Shown: piece after piece, positions 26,537 through 35,694 of the stretch
Numbering within the stretch: position 1 is the stretch's first letter
How the letters are laid out: each line of letters begins with the position of its first letter
Source of the DNA: Sphingomonas caseinilytica
GTDB lineage: Bacteria; Pseudomonadota; Alphaproteobacteria; Sphingomonadales; Sphingomonadaceae
NCBI RefSeq assembly: GCF_023516455.1
Contig: NZ_JAMGBA010000001.1
Span: 310,001-374,000, forward strand
Length of the DNA stretch: 64,000 nt
Direction: 5' to 3'
Translations under genes and position numbers: made by a program
The notes under the pieces: model-generated
Seen by the model: only the letters and a program-made list of their open reading frames with translations
What the model was told of the DNA's origin: nothing
The model's database searches: none

Positions 26537-27916
26537 TTATTCCTCATCGCGTTTGTCGCCCAGGCCAAGGGCTTTGAGTTTCCGGTGCAGCGCCGAGCGC
26601 TCCATGCCGATGAACGAGGCGGTGCGGGAGATGTTGCCGGAAAAGCGCCGGATCTGGATCTTCAGATACTCACGTTCGAAGCTTTCCCGCGCCTCGCGGA
26701 GCGGAGAACCCATGATCGCCAGCGACGGGCCGCCCACTCCGGCGGAGGCCTGGGAGTCCAATATTTCGGGCGGAAGAAGGTCGACCTCGATGCAGCCGAC
26801 ACGATCGCCCGGAGTCAGGATCAAGGTCCGCTCGATGATGTTGCGGAGCTGCCGGACATTTCCGGGCCAGTCATGCGCCTGGAGGGCGGCCATCGCTTCC
26901 TTCGAAAGCTCCGGCGTGGAAATCCGCCGCTCGGACGCGAAGCGGGCCAGGAAGTGGTTGACCAGCTCCGGAATGTCCTCGCGCCGTTCCCTCAGCGGCG
27001 GGATACGAACCGGCACGACGTTGAGCCGATAGTAGAGATCCTCGCGGAAGCGTCCGGCCGCGATCTCCTCGGCCAGGTTGCGAGAGGTGGCGGAAAGAAC
27101 GCGGACGTCCACCTTGACCGGCCGTTGGCCGCCGACCCGCGTATAGCTCTGATCCGTGAGGACCCTCAGTATCTTGGCCTGGGTGGTTTGCGGCATGTCC
27201 GCGATCTCATCGAGGAACAACGTCCCGCCATGCGCCTGTTCCAGCAGGCCCGGCCTGGAAACGCCGTTCTGCTCGCTTCCGAACAATTCCTCTTCAACCC
27301 TTTCCGGGCTCATCATCGCGGCCGAAAGGACGATGAAAGGCGCGGAAGCCCGGGGGCTCCAATTATGGATCATGCGGGCGGCGATTTCCTTGCCCACGCC
27401 CGCCGGACCCGTGATCATCACGCGGCTTCCCGTCGGCGCAACCCGCTTCAGCGTCGCCCGGACGGTATTGATCGCGACGGACGTCCCGTCGAGCTGGTCG
27501 TCGGGCCCAAGCTGGTGCCGAAGATTGGCGACCTCGCGCCGCAGCCGGTCGGTCTCGGTCGCCCGGCCGACGAGATGCAGGAGGCGGTCTGCCTTGAACG
27601 GCTTCTCGATGAAGTCGACGGCTCCCTCGCGGATGGCAGCGACGGCGGTGTCGAGGTTGCCGTGCCCGGAGATCATCAGCACTGGCAGGCTCGCGTCGCG
27701 GCGCTTGATCTGTTCCAGCAGCTGCAGCCCGTCGAGCTTCGAACCTTGCAGCCAGACGTCGAGAAGCACCAGGCTGGGCCGGCGATCGTCGATAGCGTCG
27801 AGCGCCGACGTGCTGTCCGCGGCCGAGCGGACGGCATAGCCTTCATCCTCCAGCACGCCCGAAACCAGCTCGCGGATGTCCGCCTCGTCGTCGACTACAA
27901 GCACTTCAAGCGCCAT
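26537..27916 (-). CDS. ntrX: Response regulator NtrX
   Basis: A 459-residue response regulator for the NtrY kinase. The receiver has phospho-acceptor Asp53 (LVLLDVWL) and Lys105; the AAA+ domain has Walker A GPAGVGKE (170-177) and [13 protein letters not shown]; a Fis-type helix-turn-helix ends the protein ([24 protein letters not shown]). The GAFTGA loop that contacts sigma-54 is missing: residues 211-223 read [13 protein letters not shown]. It therefore probably acts without sigma-54 remodelling. Its ATG overlaps the ntrY stop. Confidence 0.95.
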   Translation of the reverse strand: MALEVLVVDDEADIRELVSGVLEDEGYAVRSAADSTSALDAIDDRRPSLVLLDVWLQGSKLDGLQLLEQIKRRDASLPVLMISGHGNLDTAVAAIREGAVDFIEKPFKADRLLHLVGRATETDRLRREVANLRHQLGPDDQLDGTSVAINTVRATLKRVAPTGSRVMITGPAGVGKEIAARMIHNWSPRASAPFIVLSAAMMSPERVEEELFGSEQNGVSRPGLLEQAHGGTLFLDEIADMPQTTQAKILRVLTDQSYTRVGGQRPVKVDVRVLSATSRNLAEEIAAGRFREDLYYRLNVVPVRIPPLRERREDIPELVNHFLARFASERRISTPELSKEAMAALQAHDWPGNVRQLRNIIERTLILTPGDRVGCIEVDLLPPEILDSQASAGVGGPSLAIMGSPLREARESFEREYLKIQIRRFSGNISRTASFIGMERSALHRKLKALGLGDKRDEE

Positions 27917-30189
27917 TACTGAGGTACCTCCTCGTCATATTCGTCGTCGTCGCCGTGCCTTGCTGGTGCAGGCTCGTCGGTTGCCAGGTCGGCCAGTCGA
28001 TCGGCGTCCAGCGCAATACGCACCCTGGTCCCGCCCCCAGCCCTGTCGAGAAAGGCGATCTCGCCCAGATGTTCCTCGACAATCTTCTTGACGATGGCGA
28101 GCCCAAGGCCCGTGCCGCGGATGCGTGTCGTCATATAAGGTTCGGTCAAGCGCTCGCGATCCTGGGGCAGCCCAACGCCGGTATCAGTGAGCTCAATGAC
28201 CAGCTGTTCCGCCTCCCGCTTGATGGTGAGGTCGATGCGGTCGCCGTCCGGATGCTGGTCACCCCGGTTGCGCCGGGATTCGATGGCCTCGACTGCGTTC
28301 TTGACCACATTGGTCAGTGCCTGGCCAAGCTGCCGGCGGTCGCAAACCAGCTTAATCTCGCCGCTGGGCGGATCGATGCTGAAGCTGATGCCGGGGTGCG
28401 CGACCTCGTGCAGGAACAGCGCGGCCCGGGCGATGTCGTGGACATTCTCTTCGCGGAACACCGGCTTCGGCATCCGGGCGAAGTTGGAGAACTCATCAAC
28501 CATCCGGCGAAGGTCGCCCACCTGACGGACGATCGTATCGGTAAGCCGATTGAAGGTTTCGGGGTCGGATGCGACTTCGGAGCCATAGCGTCGTTGCAGC
28601 CGCTCTGCCGCCAGCTGGATCGGGGTCAGCGGGTTTTTGATCTCATGGGCGATGCGCCGGGCAATGTCCGACCATGCCGCGCGCCTCTGGTCGCTCAGCT
28701 GGTCCGTGATATCGTCGAAGGTCAGCACGAAGCCGTCGCCGTAACGCATCCGCTTGACCGCCAAGGTCCGCTGCGCTTCGGCGGAATGGAGCAGGACATT
28801 GGCTTCGCGAGCCTCGCCGGCCATGAATTCGCCGAGCTCCACAGAGACTTCGTAGAGCTGGCGTCCCTCGATCCCGCCTTCTCCGCCTGCGAGCAGCGTA
28901 TCCGCCGTTCGGTTGGTGAGCAGGATGCCGCCATCGGCGTCCAGCGCCACGACCCCGGCCGTTACGCTGGACAGTACCGCTTCCATGAAGGCCCGGCGCG
29001 TATCCAACTGCTGGTTGGCGGTCATCAGCGCGCCGGTCTGTTCCTGCAAGCGTACCGTCATTCGGTTGAATGCGGTTCCGAGCGTGATGATCTCGTCTTC
29101 GGTTCGGTCGGAAATCGCCACCCGGGCCGTAAGGTCGCCTTCCTCGATCCGTCCCGCCGCGTCGACCAGATCCTCTACCGGCCGGAGGAGACGGTCGGCG
29201 AGCTTCAGTGCGGCGAGAATGGCCAGCGCGACGATGAGGAGCGCACCCGCAAGCAGCGCTCCGTTGAAGGTCAGCTGGTTGGCGCGGCTACGCTGGAGCA
29301 ACTCCCGATAGTCGGCAAGCACGCCGTTAGCCCGCGCGATCTGGTCGCGGAAATCCTCACTCGCCTGCTTGGCAACGAACAAATAAGTCCGGTCGGCATT
29401 GGGCAAGGGCGTTATGACGGCGATCCGGCCGCTGGTTAGCACTTCCGCAGCGTTGGTGGCTCCACGGAGCTGCGACAGCGCCTGGGCGACCCGCGACGGG
29501 TCGATCAGCCCGTCATAATAGTTGATGCCCCTGAGGACGGTGACCTGGCCGTTGTTCTGAAGCCTGATCACCGCGGATTCATTCAGGCTTCGCTGATAGG
29601 TCTGGTAGCCAAGATATTGTTCGAACTGCAGGCTTTCGATCGGGTTGCCGTCCAGAAAGCGAGCGAGGTCCCCAGCCATGGTTACCGCTTCCGCGCCAAC
29701 GCGATTGACTTCGCTAGTATAGGTGGACTGAGCGAGCTCGACGGTGTTTTCGAGCATTCCGCGCGCACGATCGGAGAACCAGAATTCGAGCCCCGACTGC
29801 AAAAGCAGTGACGCGAAGATGGCCACGATCACGGTTGGGACAGCTGCGATCACGGAGAATAGCGCCACCAGCCGGGTATGAAGCTGTCCCGTGCCGATCG
29901 CCCTCGCCGCAGCGCGTGCCATCGCAATCCGCCTCGACAGCAGGACCATCAAGGCGATGGCCGGTACCAGATTGGCGATTAGCAGCAGGGCAATCTGCGG
30001 AGGGGTCAGCATCGAGCCGGGCTGGCCGGCGCGGCTCAACATCCAGTAGCTAAGCAACAGCGTCGCCGCGAGGATTACCCCGCTTGCGATCGTTGCCCAA
30101 TCGTAGATCCGGCCGCTTTCCTTTTCGCGAGCCAGCCAACGCAATTTGGGCCGTTTGATCAGTTCAGATTCGGCGGCCTGCAAGTCCAT
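27916..30189 (-). CDS. ntrY: Sensor histidine kinase NtrY
   Basis: A 757-residue inner-membrane kinase that phosphorylates NtrX. Membrane segments lie near residues 35-50, 66-84 and 107-130, then an extracytoplasmic region, another membrane segment near 308-328, HAMP (329-380), PAS (about 400-470), the phospho-acceptor His515 in RRIAHEIKNPLTP, and an ATPase domain with NVVKNAVEA, DTGVGLP and GTGLGLAIVKKI. The C-terminus is acidic (GDDDEYDEE). The pair is linked to nitrogen, redox and envelope regulation in alphaproteobacteria. No ntrBC precede it. Confidence 0.96.
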   Translation of the reverse strand: MDLQAAESELIKRPKLRWLAREKESGRIYDWATIASGVILAATLLLSYWMLSRAGQPGSMLTPPQIALLLIANLVPAIALMVLLSRRIAMARAAARAIGTGQLHTRLVALFSVIAAVPTVIVAIFASLLLQSGLEFWFSDRARGMLENTVELAQSTYTSEVNRVGAEAVTMAGDLARFLDGNPIESLQFEQYLGYQTYQRSLNESAVIRLQNNGQVTVLRGINYYDGLIDPSRVAQALSQLRGATNAAEVLTSGRIAVITPLPNADRTYLFVAKQASEDFRDQIARANGVLADYRELLQRSRANQLTFNGALLAGALLIVALAILAALKLADRLLRPVEDLVDAAGRIEEGDLTARVAISDRTEDEIITLGTAFNRMTVRLQEQTGALMTANQQLDTRRAFMEAVLSSVTAGVVALDADGGILLTNRTADTLLAGGEGGIEGRQLYEVSVELGEFMAGEAREANVLLHSAEAQRTLAVKRMRYGDGFVLTFDDITDQLSDQRRAAWSDIARRIAHEIKNPLTPIQLAAERLQRRYGSEVASDPETFNRLTDTIVRQVGDLRRMVDEFSNFARMPKPVFREENVHDIARAALFLHEVAHPGISFSIDPPSGEIKLVCDRRQLGQALTNVVKNAVEAIESRRNRGDQHPDGDRIDLTIKREAEQLVIELTDTGVGLPQDRERLTEPYMTTRIRGTGLGLAIVKKIVEEHLGEIAFLDRAGGGTRVRIALDADRLADLATDEPAPARHGDDDEYDEEVPQ

Positions 30190-30240
30190 GTCGGCCTTGG
30201 CGTAGCATGGACGCGTTGCATAAAAAACACAGTTTGTCGG

Positions 30241-31239
30241 TTAGGCCGCAGAACGAGTCAGCCAGGGCGCATAAAAGTCCTGCAGCATGGCGATGACGAC
30301 CTTCGGATCGTCCTGCATGTTCACCTTGTTCCGGAACTCGGCGGAACCAGCCAAACCCTTGGTGTACCAGCCAATATGCTTGCGGGCGAGATTGACACCA
30401 GTCTGCGTGCCGTAGAGCGATTGCATGGCGTCATATTGCTCGAGGATGATCGCGAGCTGCTCGTCCATTGAAGGCTCAGGCTTGTGTCCATCCTGGCAGA
30501 GGTCGCTGACAACCTGGCCTAGCAGCCACGGTTTTCCATAGGCTCCGCGGCCGATCATGACGCCGTCGGCCCCGGACTGTTCGAGAGCCGTGCGCGCATC
30601 CTCGCGGCTGCAGATGTCGCCGTTGACGATCACCGGCAGCGAGGTTGCCTGCTTGACGCCGCGGACGAAGGCCCAGTCGGCCGAACCCTTGTACATCTGG
30701 TTGCGCGTACGGCCGTGGACGGTGATCATCTTGATGCCGAGGTCCTCGGCGATGCGGGCGAGTTCGGGCGCGTTGAGGCTGTCGTGGCACCAGCCCATCC
30801 GCATTTTAAGCGTCACCGGGACCTTCACCGCCTTGACGGTCGCTTCGATGATCGACGCAGCAAGCGGCAGGTCGCGCATCAGCGCCGATCCAGCATCGCC
30901 GTTCACCACCTTCTTCACCGGGCAGCCCATGTTGATGTCAATGATTGCCGCGCCGCGCTGCTCGTTGAGCTTTGCGGCCTCAGCCATTTCCATTGGGGCG
31001 CAGCCGGCCAGCTGAAGAGACACGGGCTCCTCGCTTGGGTCCCAGGCCGCCTTCTGAAGCGATTGGCGGGTTTCGCGGATCATCGCCTGGCTGGCGATCA
31101 TCTCGCTGACCGTCAGGCCGGCGCCGTAGCGCTTGACGATTTTCCGGAACGGTAGATCGGTGACGCCAGTCATCGGCGCCAGAATGACGGGCGCTTCGAT
31201 GGTCACCGGACCGACCGAGATGGGCTTTACCAGGCTCAT
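30241..31239 (-). CDS. dusB: tRNA-dihydrouridine synthase B
   Basis: A flavoenzyme reducing uridine to dihydrouridine in tRNA D-loops. APMTGVTDLPFRK, INMGCPVKKV (catalytic Cys in GCP), KMRMGW, ITVHGRTRNQMYKG and VIVNGDI are DusB/NifR3 motifs; about 332 residues. I chose ATG 31239 (SLVKPISVGPV...), the usual N-terminus of the family, although no clear Shine-Dalgarno is visible; a TTG lies 12 codons upstream. It heads the minus-strand ntrYX-hfq-hflX cluster, 51 bases before ntrY, and is divergent from ispDF. Confidence 0.95.
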   Translation of the reverse strand: MSLVKPISVGPVTIEAPVILAPMTGVTDLPFRKIVKRYGAGLTVSEMIASQAMIRETRQSLQKAAWDPSEEPVSLQLAGCAPMEMAEAAKLNEQRGAAIIDINMGCPVKKVVNGDAGSALMRDLPLAASIIEATVKAVKVPVTLKMRMGWCHDSLNAPELARIAEDLGIKMITVHGRTRNQMYKGSADWAFVRGVKQATSLPVIVNGDICSREDARTALEQSGADGVMIGRGAYGKPWLLGQVVSDLCQDGHKPEPSMDEQLAIILEQYDAMQSLYGTQTGVNLARKHIGWYTKGLAGSAEFRNKVNMQDDPKVVIAMLQDFYAPWLTRSAA

Positions 31240-31282
31240 GGGAAGGCGCGCCTGTAATGGAAATTGGCAATTCAAACAACCA

Positions 31283-31364
31283 TTCGTCCTGAGCGAAGTC
31301 GAAGGACTGCTTTTTTTTGTCGCGCATCAAAGTAAGGACAGCCCTTCGACAAGCTCAGGGCGAA
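31283..31364. repeat. Palindromic intergenic repeat, family A
   Basis: TTCGTCCTGAGCGAAGTCGA (31283-31302) is mirrored by TCGACAAGCTCAGGGCGAA (31346-31364) with few mismatches. It fills most of the divergent gap between dusB and ispDF and ends eight bases before the ispDF start codon, so it would lie within or next to both promoters or leaders. Confidence 0.85.
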
Positions 31365-31371
31365 CGGATTC

Positions 31372-32526
31372 GTGGAAAAGAAGGTTATCGCCCTGATCGT
31401 CGCCGCCGGCTCCGGAAGCCGGATGGGCGGCGATGTGCCGAAGCAGTTTAGGCCGATCGCTGGAAAGCCTGTGCTGGGTCATGCGGTCGACGCGCTGATT
31501 TCGCATCCTGCGATCGATGCGGTTCGTGTCGTGATCGGTCCCGGTCAGCAGGAAATGGCACGACAGGCATTGGACGATCGTCCGGTTGGCGAACTGATCG
31601 AAGGCGGGCTGGAACGGTCCGACAGCGTCCGGGCCGGTCTGAGCGCAATCGAAGCGGATATTGTCCTAGTGCACGACGCCGCGCGACCTTTTTGCCGCCA
31701 TGACGTCATCGATCGACTGCTCGCCGCACTCGACAATTTCGAAGGCGCGGTGCCCGTGCTTCCCGTGGCCGATACGCTGGCGCGGGCCGGCGAAATGCTG
31801 GGCGATCTCGTGGACCGCGGTGGCCTGGTTCGTGTCCAGACCCCGCAAGCATTCAGGTGCCGCAGCCTGGTTGAAACCTATGCGCAATGGAACGGGCCTA
31901 GCCCAACCGACGAATCGACGGTGTTGCGTGCTGCCGGTCGCAAGGTAGCGATCGTCGAGGGGGATCCGATGCTGGAAAAGCTGACCACCGCCGCCGATTG
32001 GGAACGGGCCGAGGAATGGCATCGCGCTCGCCTCGTGCCTCGCACGGGAATGGGGTTCGATGTCCACGCATTTTCCGGAGATGGACCGATCACGATCGGC
32101 GGTATCTCCATTCCCCACGAGCGGGGCCTGGCCGGCCACAGCGATGCGGACGTGGTGCTTCACGCTATTACCGACGCGGTGCTCGGTGCGGCCGCGCTGG
32201 GCGACATCGGTAGTCACTTCCCGCCCAGCGATCCGCAGTGGAAGGGCACGGATAGCAGCATCTTCCTGTCGCACGCGGCCCGGCTGCTGCGCGACGCCGG
32301 CGGGACGATCGACTTCGTCGACTGCACGGTCATCTGCGAAGCACCCAAGATCGGGCCTCACCGTGACGCCATGCGTTCGCGCGTCGCGGAGATACTGGCC
32401 ATTCCGCCAGGATCCGTCAGCATCAAGGCCACCACCACCGAGCGCCTGGGCTTTACAGGTCGGCGCGAGGGCATTGCGGCACAGGCCGTTGCAAGCGTCC
32501 GAATGCCTCCCGCCAGCTTGTTGTAG
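31372..32526 (+). CDS. ispDF: Bifunctional IspD/IspF enzyme of the MEP pathway
   Basis: A 384-residue fusion. The N-terminal half (IspD, about 1-225) makes CDP-methylerythritol: ALIVAAGSGSRMGGDVPKQF is the nucleotide-binding signature. The C-terminal half (IspF, about 226-384) makes the cyclic diphosphate: MGFDVHAF supplies Asp and His metal ligands, with HSDADVVLHAITDAVLGA and KATTTERLGFTGRREG. Such fusions are common in alphaproteobacteria. The substrate between the two steps is phosphorylated by IspE (57579-58382). It starts with GTG right after a palindromic repeat. Confidence 0.97.
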   Translation: MEKKVIALIVAAGSGSRMGGDVPKQFRPIAGKPVLGHAVDALISHPAIDAVRVVIGPGQQEMARQALDDRPVGELIEGGLERSDSVRAGLSAIEADIVLVHDAARPFCRHDVIDRLLAALDNFEGAVPVLPVADTLARAGEMLGDLVDRGGLVRVQTPQAFRCRSLVETYAQWNGPSPTDESTVLRAAGRKVAIVEGDPMLEKLTTAADWERAEEWHRARLVPRTGMGFDVHAFSGDGPITIGGISIPHERGLAGHSDADVVLHAITDAVLGAAALGDIGSHFPPSDPQWKGTDSSIFLSHAARLLRDAGGTIDFVDCTVICEAPKIGPHRDAMRSRVAEILAIPPGSVSIKATTTERLGFTGRREGIAAQAVASVRMPPASLL

Positions 32527-32567
32527 TAAAGCCCTCTGCTAGGCTGTTGGAACAGCTGGGGAACTGA

Positions 32568-33083
32568 ATGAAAATATTTCGATCGATAGCCTGCCTGGCC
32601 CTCGCGACAGCGATGGGATCGGCCAGCGCCGCAGCTTCCAAGGATTGCCTTTCGGAGGTCGAAGGTGCAGCGGTCATGGCCGCCGTGCTGCCCGACCTGA
32701 TCGACGGCCTCCGTGACAAATGTGCGGCACATCTCCCTGCCAAAGCGTTCCTGACGTCGAATGCCGATGCAATGGTCGGGAAGTTCAGGGTTGTCGCGGA
32801 CGAACGCTGGCCGACGGCCAAGCTGGCGTTCGCCAGGATTGCCGGACAGGAAGACATGGCTGACAAATTGCCCGACGAATATTTCAAGCCGATGCTGGGC
32901 GCGATGGTCGGTGCCGAGCTGGTCAAGGACGTCAAGGCTGACGATTGTCCGGCGATCGATCGTGTCGTCGAAAATCTGTCGCCACTGCCGGCGGAGAATG
33001 TTGCAGCCCTTATCGGGGCAATCCTGATGTTGGCGAACGACGAAAAGGATCAGGACAACAGCCTTCCGATGTGCAAGGCCTGA
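32568..33083 (+). CDS. Exported protein of unknown function
   Basis: A 171-residue product with a signal peptide (KIFRSIACLALATAMGSASAAAS) and a mostly helical, Ala-rich body with four cysteines after the signal (KDCLSE, RDKCAAH, DDCPAI, PMCKA), enough for two disulfides. I do not recognise a family. GGGGAACTGA is a good ribosome site. It lies between ispDF and pncC, one base before the latter, so the three may be cotranscribed. Confidence 0.75.
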   Translation: MKIFRSIACLALATAMGSASAAASKDCLSEVEGAAVMAAVLPDLIDGLRDKCAAHLPAKAFLTSNADAMVGKFRVVADERWPTAKLAFARIAGQEDMADKLPDEYFKPMLGAMVGAELVKDVKADDCPAIDRVVENLSPLPAENVAALIGAILMLANDEKDQDNSLPMCKA

Positions 33084-33084
33084 A

Positions 33085-33597
33085 ATGGTGGACGCACAAT
33101 ATCTTCTGCCTGACGACCTCGTTGCGTTGGCGCGCCAGGTTGTCGAAGCCAACCGCAAGGCCGGGCGGAGGATCGCGGTCGCCGAAAGTTGCACTGGCGG
33201 CCTGGTGAGTGCCGCACTGACTGAAATCCCCGGATCCTCGGAGGTGTTCGAAGCAGGCTATGTCACCTATTCCAACGCCGCCAAGATCTCCGAGCTCAAC
33301 GTCTCGCTGGACGTCGTCGAGACATTCGGGGCGGTAAGCGTCGCAACCGCTTGGGCGATGGCTCAGGGGGCGCTGGAAGCTTCCGGCGCCGATGTCGCCG
33401 TTGCAATCACCGGCATTGCCGGACCGGACGGCGGCACCGAACAGAAGCCGGTGGGAACCGTGGTCTTTGCCCGTGCGGAGCGGCGGCCCGGTCCCGACGA
33501 AATCGTCGCCGATCAGAAGCTGCTAGATGCGAGCGCGGGCCGGTCCGGCATCCGCCATCAGGCAGCGCTTTGCGCGCTGGAACTACTGCTTCCGTAG
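33085..33597 (+). CDS. pncC: Nicotinamide-nucleotide amidase (CinA C-terminal domain)
   Basis: A 170-residue stand-alone CinA C-terminal domain that deamidates nicotinamide mononucleotide to nicotinate mononucleotide in NAD recycling. IAVAESCTGGLVSAALTEIPGSS holds the catalytic Ser, GYVTYSNAAK and AITGIAGPDGGT complete the fold, and KPVGTVVFA is typical. The N-terminal pyrophosphatase domain of full CinA is absent, so it has no implied competence role. The last 40 bases overlap the end of ratA on the opposite strand. Confidence 0.95.
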   Translation: MVDAQYLLPDDLVALARQVVEANRKAGRRIAVAESCTGGLVSAALTEIPGSSEVFEAGYVTYSNAAKISELNVSLDVVETFGAVSVATAWAMAQGALEASGADVAVAITGIAGPDGGTEQKPVGTVVFARAERRPGPDEIVADQKLLDASAGRSGIRHQAALCALELLLP

Positions 33598-34019
33598 AGT
33601 TCCTCGGCGCGCTTTTCGAAGGCCCCGGTCATCCGCCTCAACGCGCGATCGAACATTTGCCCGGCAAGCGATTCGAAGATCCGCGACTTGAAGGCGAAAT
33701 CGACCGAGAAATAGACATTGGTCCCGCCCTGCGGCGCCGGGTCGAAGCGCCACTCGTTCTTCAGATATTTGAGCGGACCCTCGATATAGTCGACACAGAT
33801 ATGACCTGGCCGATCCTTGGTCACCCGCGAAGTGAACCGTTCCTTGAAGGCGTTGAAGCCGACGATGAGGTCGGCGATCATTTCGGTTTCCGTGTTCGAT
33901 TTCACCCGAACCGCGCTGACCCATGGCAGGAATTCGTCGTAGTGGGCGACATCCGCCACAAGGTCGAACATCTGGTCCGGCGTATAAGGCAGATGCTTCG
34001 TCTCGCTATGCCGAGGCAT
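33558..34019 (-). CDS. ratA: RatA/COQ10-like START-domain protein
   Basis: A 153-residue START/polyketide-cyclase fold protein. RHSETKHLPYTPDQMFDLVADV and YDEFLPWVSAVRV open the domain and VDFAFKSRIFESLAGQMFDRA closes it; these are typical of the RatA/COQ10 group. Bacterial members have been described as ribosome-association toxins, while the mitochondrial relatives bind coenzyme Q. No antitoxin is next to it, and its place after lipA (1-base stop/start overlap, TGATG) favours a quinone or housekeeping role. It overlaps pncC tail to tail. Confidence 0.9.
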   Translation of the reverse strand: MPRHSETKHLPYTPDQMFDLVADVAHYDEFLPWVSAVRVKSNTETEMIADLIVGFNAFKERFTSRVTKDRPGHICVDYIEGPLKYLKNEWRFDPAPQGGTNVYFSVDFAFKSRIFESLAGQMFDRALRRMTGAFEKRAEELYGSSSSSAQSAA

Positions 34020-34960
34020 CAGGCGACGGCGCCCCCTGCCCTCGCAAGCTGTGCGTTGCGGGCGTCCCGCATCTTCTGGAAATCGTCGCCGGCGTGATAG
34101 CTTGAGCGGGTCAGCGGCGATGCCGCGACCAGCAGGAAGCCCTTGGCCCGGGCGATCGAGGCATAGGCCTTGAACGCGTCCGGCGTGACGAATTCCTCGA
34201 CCGTCGCATGGCGGGGTGTCGGCTGGAGATATTGGCCCATGGTCAGAAAATCGATGCCGGCGGAGCGCATGTCGTCCATCACCTGGTGGACTTCGAGCCG
34301 CTGCTCACCGAGGCCGACCATGATGCCCGACTTGGTGAAAATCGACGGATCCAGCTTCTTCACCTGCTCCAGCAGCCTGAGCGACGCATAGTAGCGGGCG
34401 CCCGGGCGGATGGTCGGATAGAGCCTCGGCACGGTTTCGAGGTTGTGATTGTAGACGTCCGGGCGAGCGGCAACGATCGCCTCGATCGCGGCCTCATGCT
34501 TGTTGCGGAAGTCGGGCGTCAGGATTTCGATCGTCGTATCCGGCGTTTCGCGGCGGAGCGCCTCGATCACCTTCACGAACTGCGATGCGCCGCCATCCGG
34601 CAAGTCGTCGCGATCGACCGACGTCACGACGATATGTTCGAGTCCGAGCTTCGCTGCGGCGATCGCCACATGCTCCGGCTCAAGCGGATCGACCTTGCGG
34701 GGCATGCCGGTCTTGACGTTGCAGAAGGCGCAGGCCCGGGTGCAGGTATCGCCCAGGATCATCACCGTCGCATGCTTCTTGGTCCAGCATTCACCGATGT
34801 TCGGGCAGGCCGCTTCCTCGCAAACCGTGGCCAGGTTGAGCTCGCGCATCAGCTTGCGCGTCTCGGCATAGCCCTGGCTGACCGGAGCCTTCACCCGGAT
34901 CCAGTCGGGCTTGCGTTGGCGTCCTGGTGCTTGGGGCGGCGTTGGAAGCGGTGCGTTCAT
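34019..34960 (-). CDS. lipA: Lipoyl synthase
   Basis: A radical-SAM enzyme of 313 residues inserting two sulfurs into protein-bound octanoate. The auxiliary 4Fe-4S cluster Cys are 47, 52 and 58 ([12 protein letters not shown]), the radical-SAM CxxxCxxC Cys are 73, 77 and 80, and the C-terminal RSSYHAGD carries the conserved Ser that ligates the auxiliary cluster. I chose ATG 34960 (NAPLPTPPQ...) by family length; the frame is open upstream. The sacrificed sulfur cluster would depend on the cysteine desulfurase/ferredoxin system at 45026-47537. Confidence 0.97.
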   Translation of the reverse strand: MNAPLPTPPQAPGRQRKPDWIRVKAPVSQGYAETRKLMRELNLATVCEEAACPNIGECWTKKHATVMILGDTCTRACAFCNVKTGMPRKVDPLEPEHVAIAAAKLGLEHIVVTSVDRDDLPDGGASQFVKVIEALRRETPDTTIEILTPDFRNKHEAAIEAIVAARPDVYNHNLETVPRLYPTIRPGARYYASLRLLEQVKKLDPSIFTKSGIMVGLGEQRLEVHQVMDDMRSAGIDFLTMGQYLQPTPRHATVEEFVTPDAFKAYASIARAKGFLLVAASPLTRSSYHAGDDFQKMRDARNAQLARAGGAVA

Positions 34961-35043
34961 GGCGGGCCAGATAGCGATTTGATGCCCGACTTGCCACCCC
35001 TGCCCCGCGCGACTAACCGGCTGACCGGATATAGGGAGAGCGT

Positions 35044-35676
35044 ATGAAGGGGTTCGGCAATCTGCTGGAAGGGTATCAGCGGTTTCGGGAAAACCGCTTC
35101 GAGACCGCACGGGACCGCTGGGAGGAGCTGGCCGAGGGCCAATCGCCGCGGGCCGTGGTCATCGCTTGCAGCGACAGCCGGGCCGATCCCGCCACCATAT
35201 TCGACACCAATCCCGGCGAGATATTCGTCGTCCGCAACGTCGCCAACCTCGTCCCGCCCTTCGAGACCGGCGGCGGGCGTCACGGTGTGTCGGCAGCTCT
35301 GGAATTTGCGGTCACCCAGCTGAACGTCCCGGAAATCGTGGTCATGGGTCACGAGCGCTGCGGCGGCATCACCGCTGCCCTCACAGGCATGTTCCATGGT
35401 GCGAAGGCCGGCGAAGGCGGGTTCGTCCACAAATGGATGAGCCAGATCGAAGGGCCAGCGGAGGAAATCGCCCACGAACATGGCACCGGCGAGGACGCGC
35501 AGCGCATACTGGAGGAGGTCTCGATCCGGCAGAGCCTGGCGAACCTTCGGACCTTCCCCTTCGTCGCCGAACGCGAAAAAAATGGCACCCTCAAGCTATT
35601 GGGGTGCCATTTTTCCATTCGCGATGGCGAACTTTGGTTGCTTGACGAGGTGGAAGATAGCTTCCGCCCTGTCTGA
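35044..35676 (+). CDS. Beta-class carbonic anhydrase
   Basis: A 210-residue zinc enzyme interconverting CO2 and bicarbonate. Zinc and catalytic residues are Cys42, Asp44 and Arg46 (ACSDSR), His103 and Cys106 (GHERCGG). [13 protein letters not shown] and [15 protein letters not shown] are family motifs, and the length is normal. GGGAGAGCGT before the ATG is a good ribosome site. It is divergent from lipA. The coding sequence near its end forms a perfect 13-base-pair hairpin followed by Ts (35578-35614). Confidence 0.96.
   Translation: MKGFGNLLEGYQRFRENRFETARDRWEELAEGQSPRAVVIACSDSRADPATIFDTNPGEIFVVRNVANLVPPFETGGGRHGVSAALEFAVTQLNVPEIVVMGHERCGGITAALTGMFHGAKAGEGGFVHKWMSQIEGPAEEIAHEHGTGEDAQRILEEVSIRQSLANLRTFPFVAEREKNGTLKLLGCHFSIRDGELWLLDEVEDSFRPV
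35578..35614 (+). terminator. Perfect terminator-like hairpin inside the carbonic anhydrase gene
   Basis: AAAAATGGCACCC (35578-35590) and GGGTGCCATTTTT (35602-35614) pair without mismatch around an 11-base loop, and the hairpin ends in five Us on the transcript, as in an intrinsic terminator. It lies 60 bases before the stop codon and encodes part of [13 protein letters not shown], which matches the family. Whether it halts transcription is unknown; with As on the other side it could work on both strands. Confidence 0.6.
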
Positions 35677-35694
35677 GCGATGTTCGCTAACTAA

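Noticed and set aside
27955-29439. A 494-codon open frame on the plus strand opposite ntrY.
   Set aside because: It has low-complexity, composition-driven sequence and no start signal; ntrY on the other strand is certain.
33558-34019. RatA as half of a toxin-antitoxin pair.
   Set aside because: No antitoxin-like gene is beside it. It sits after lipA and has the START fold of COQ10 proteins, so a quinone-related role is as likely.
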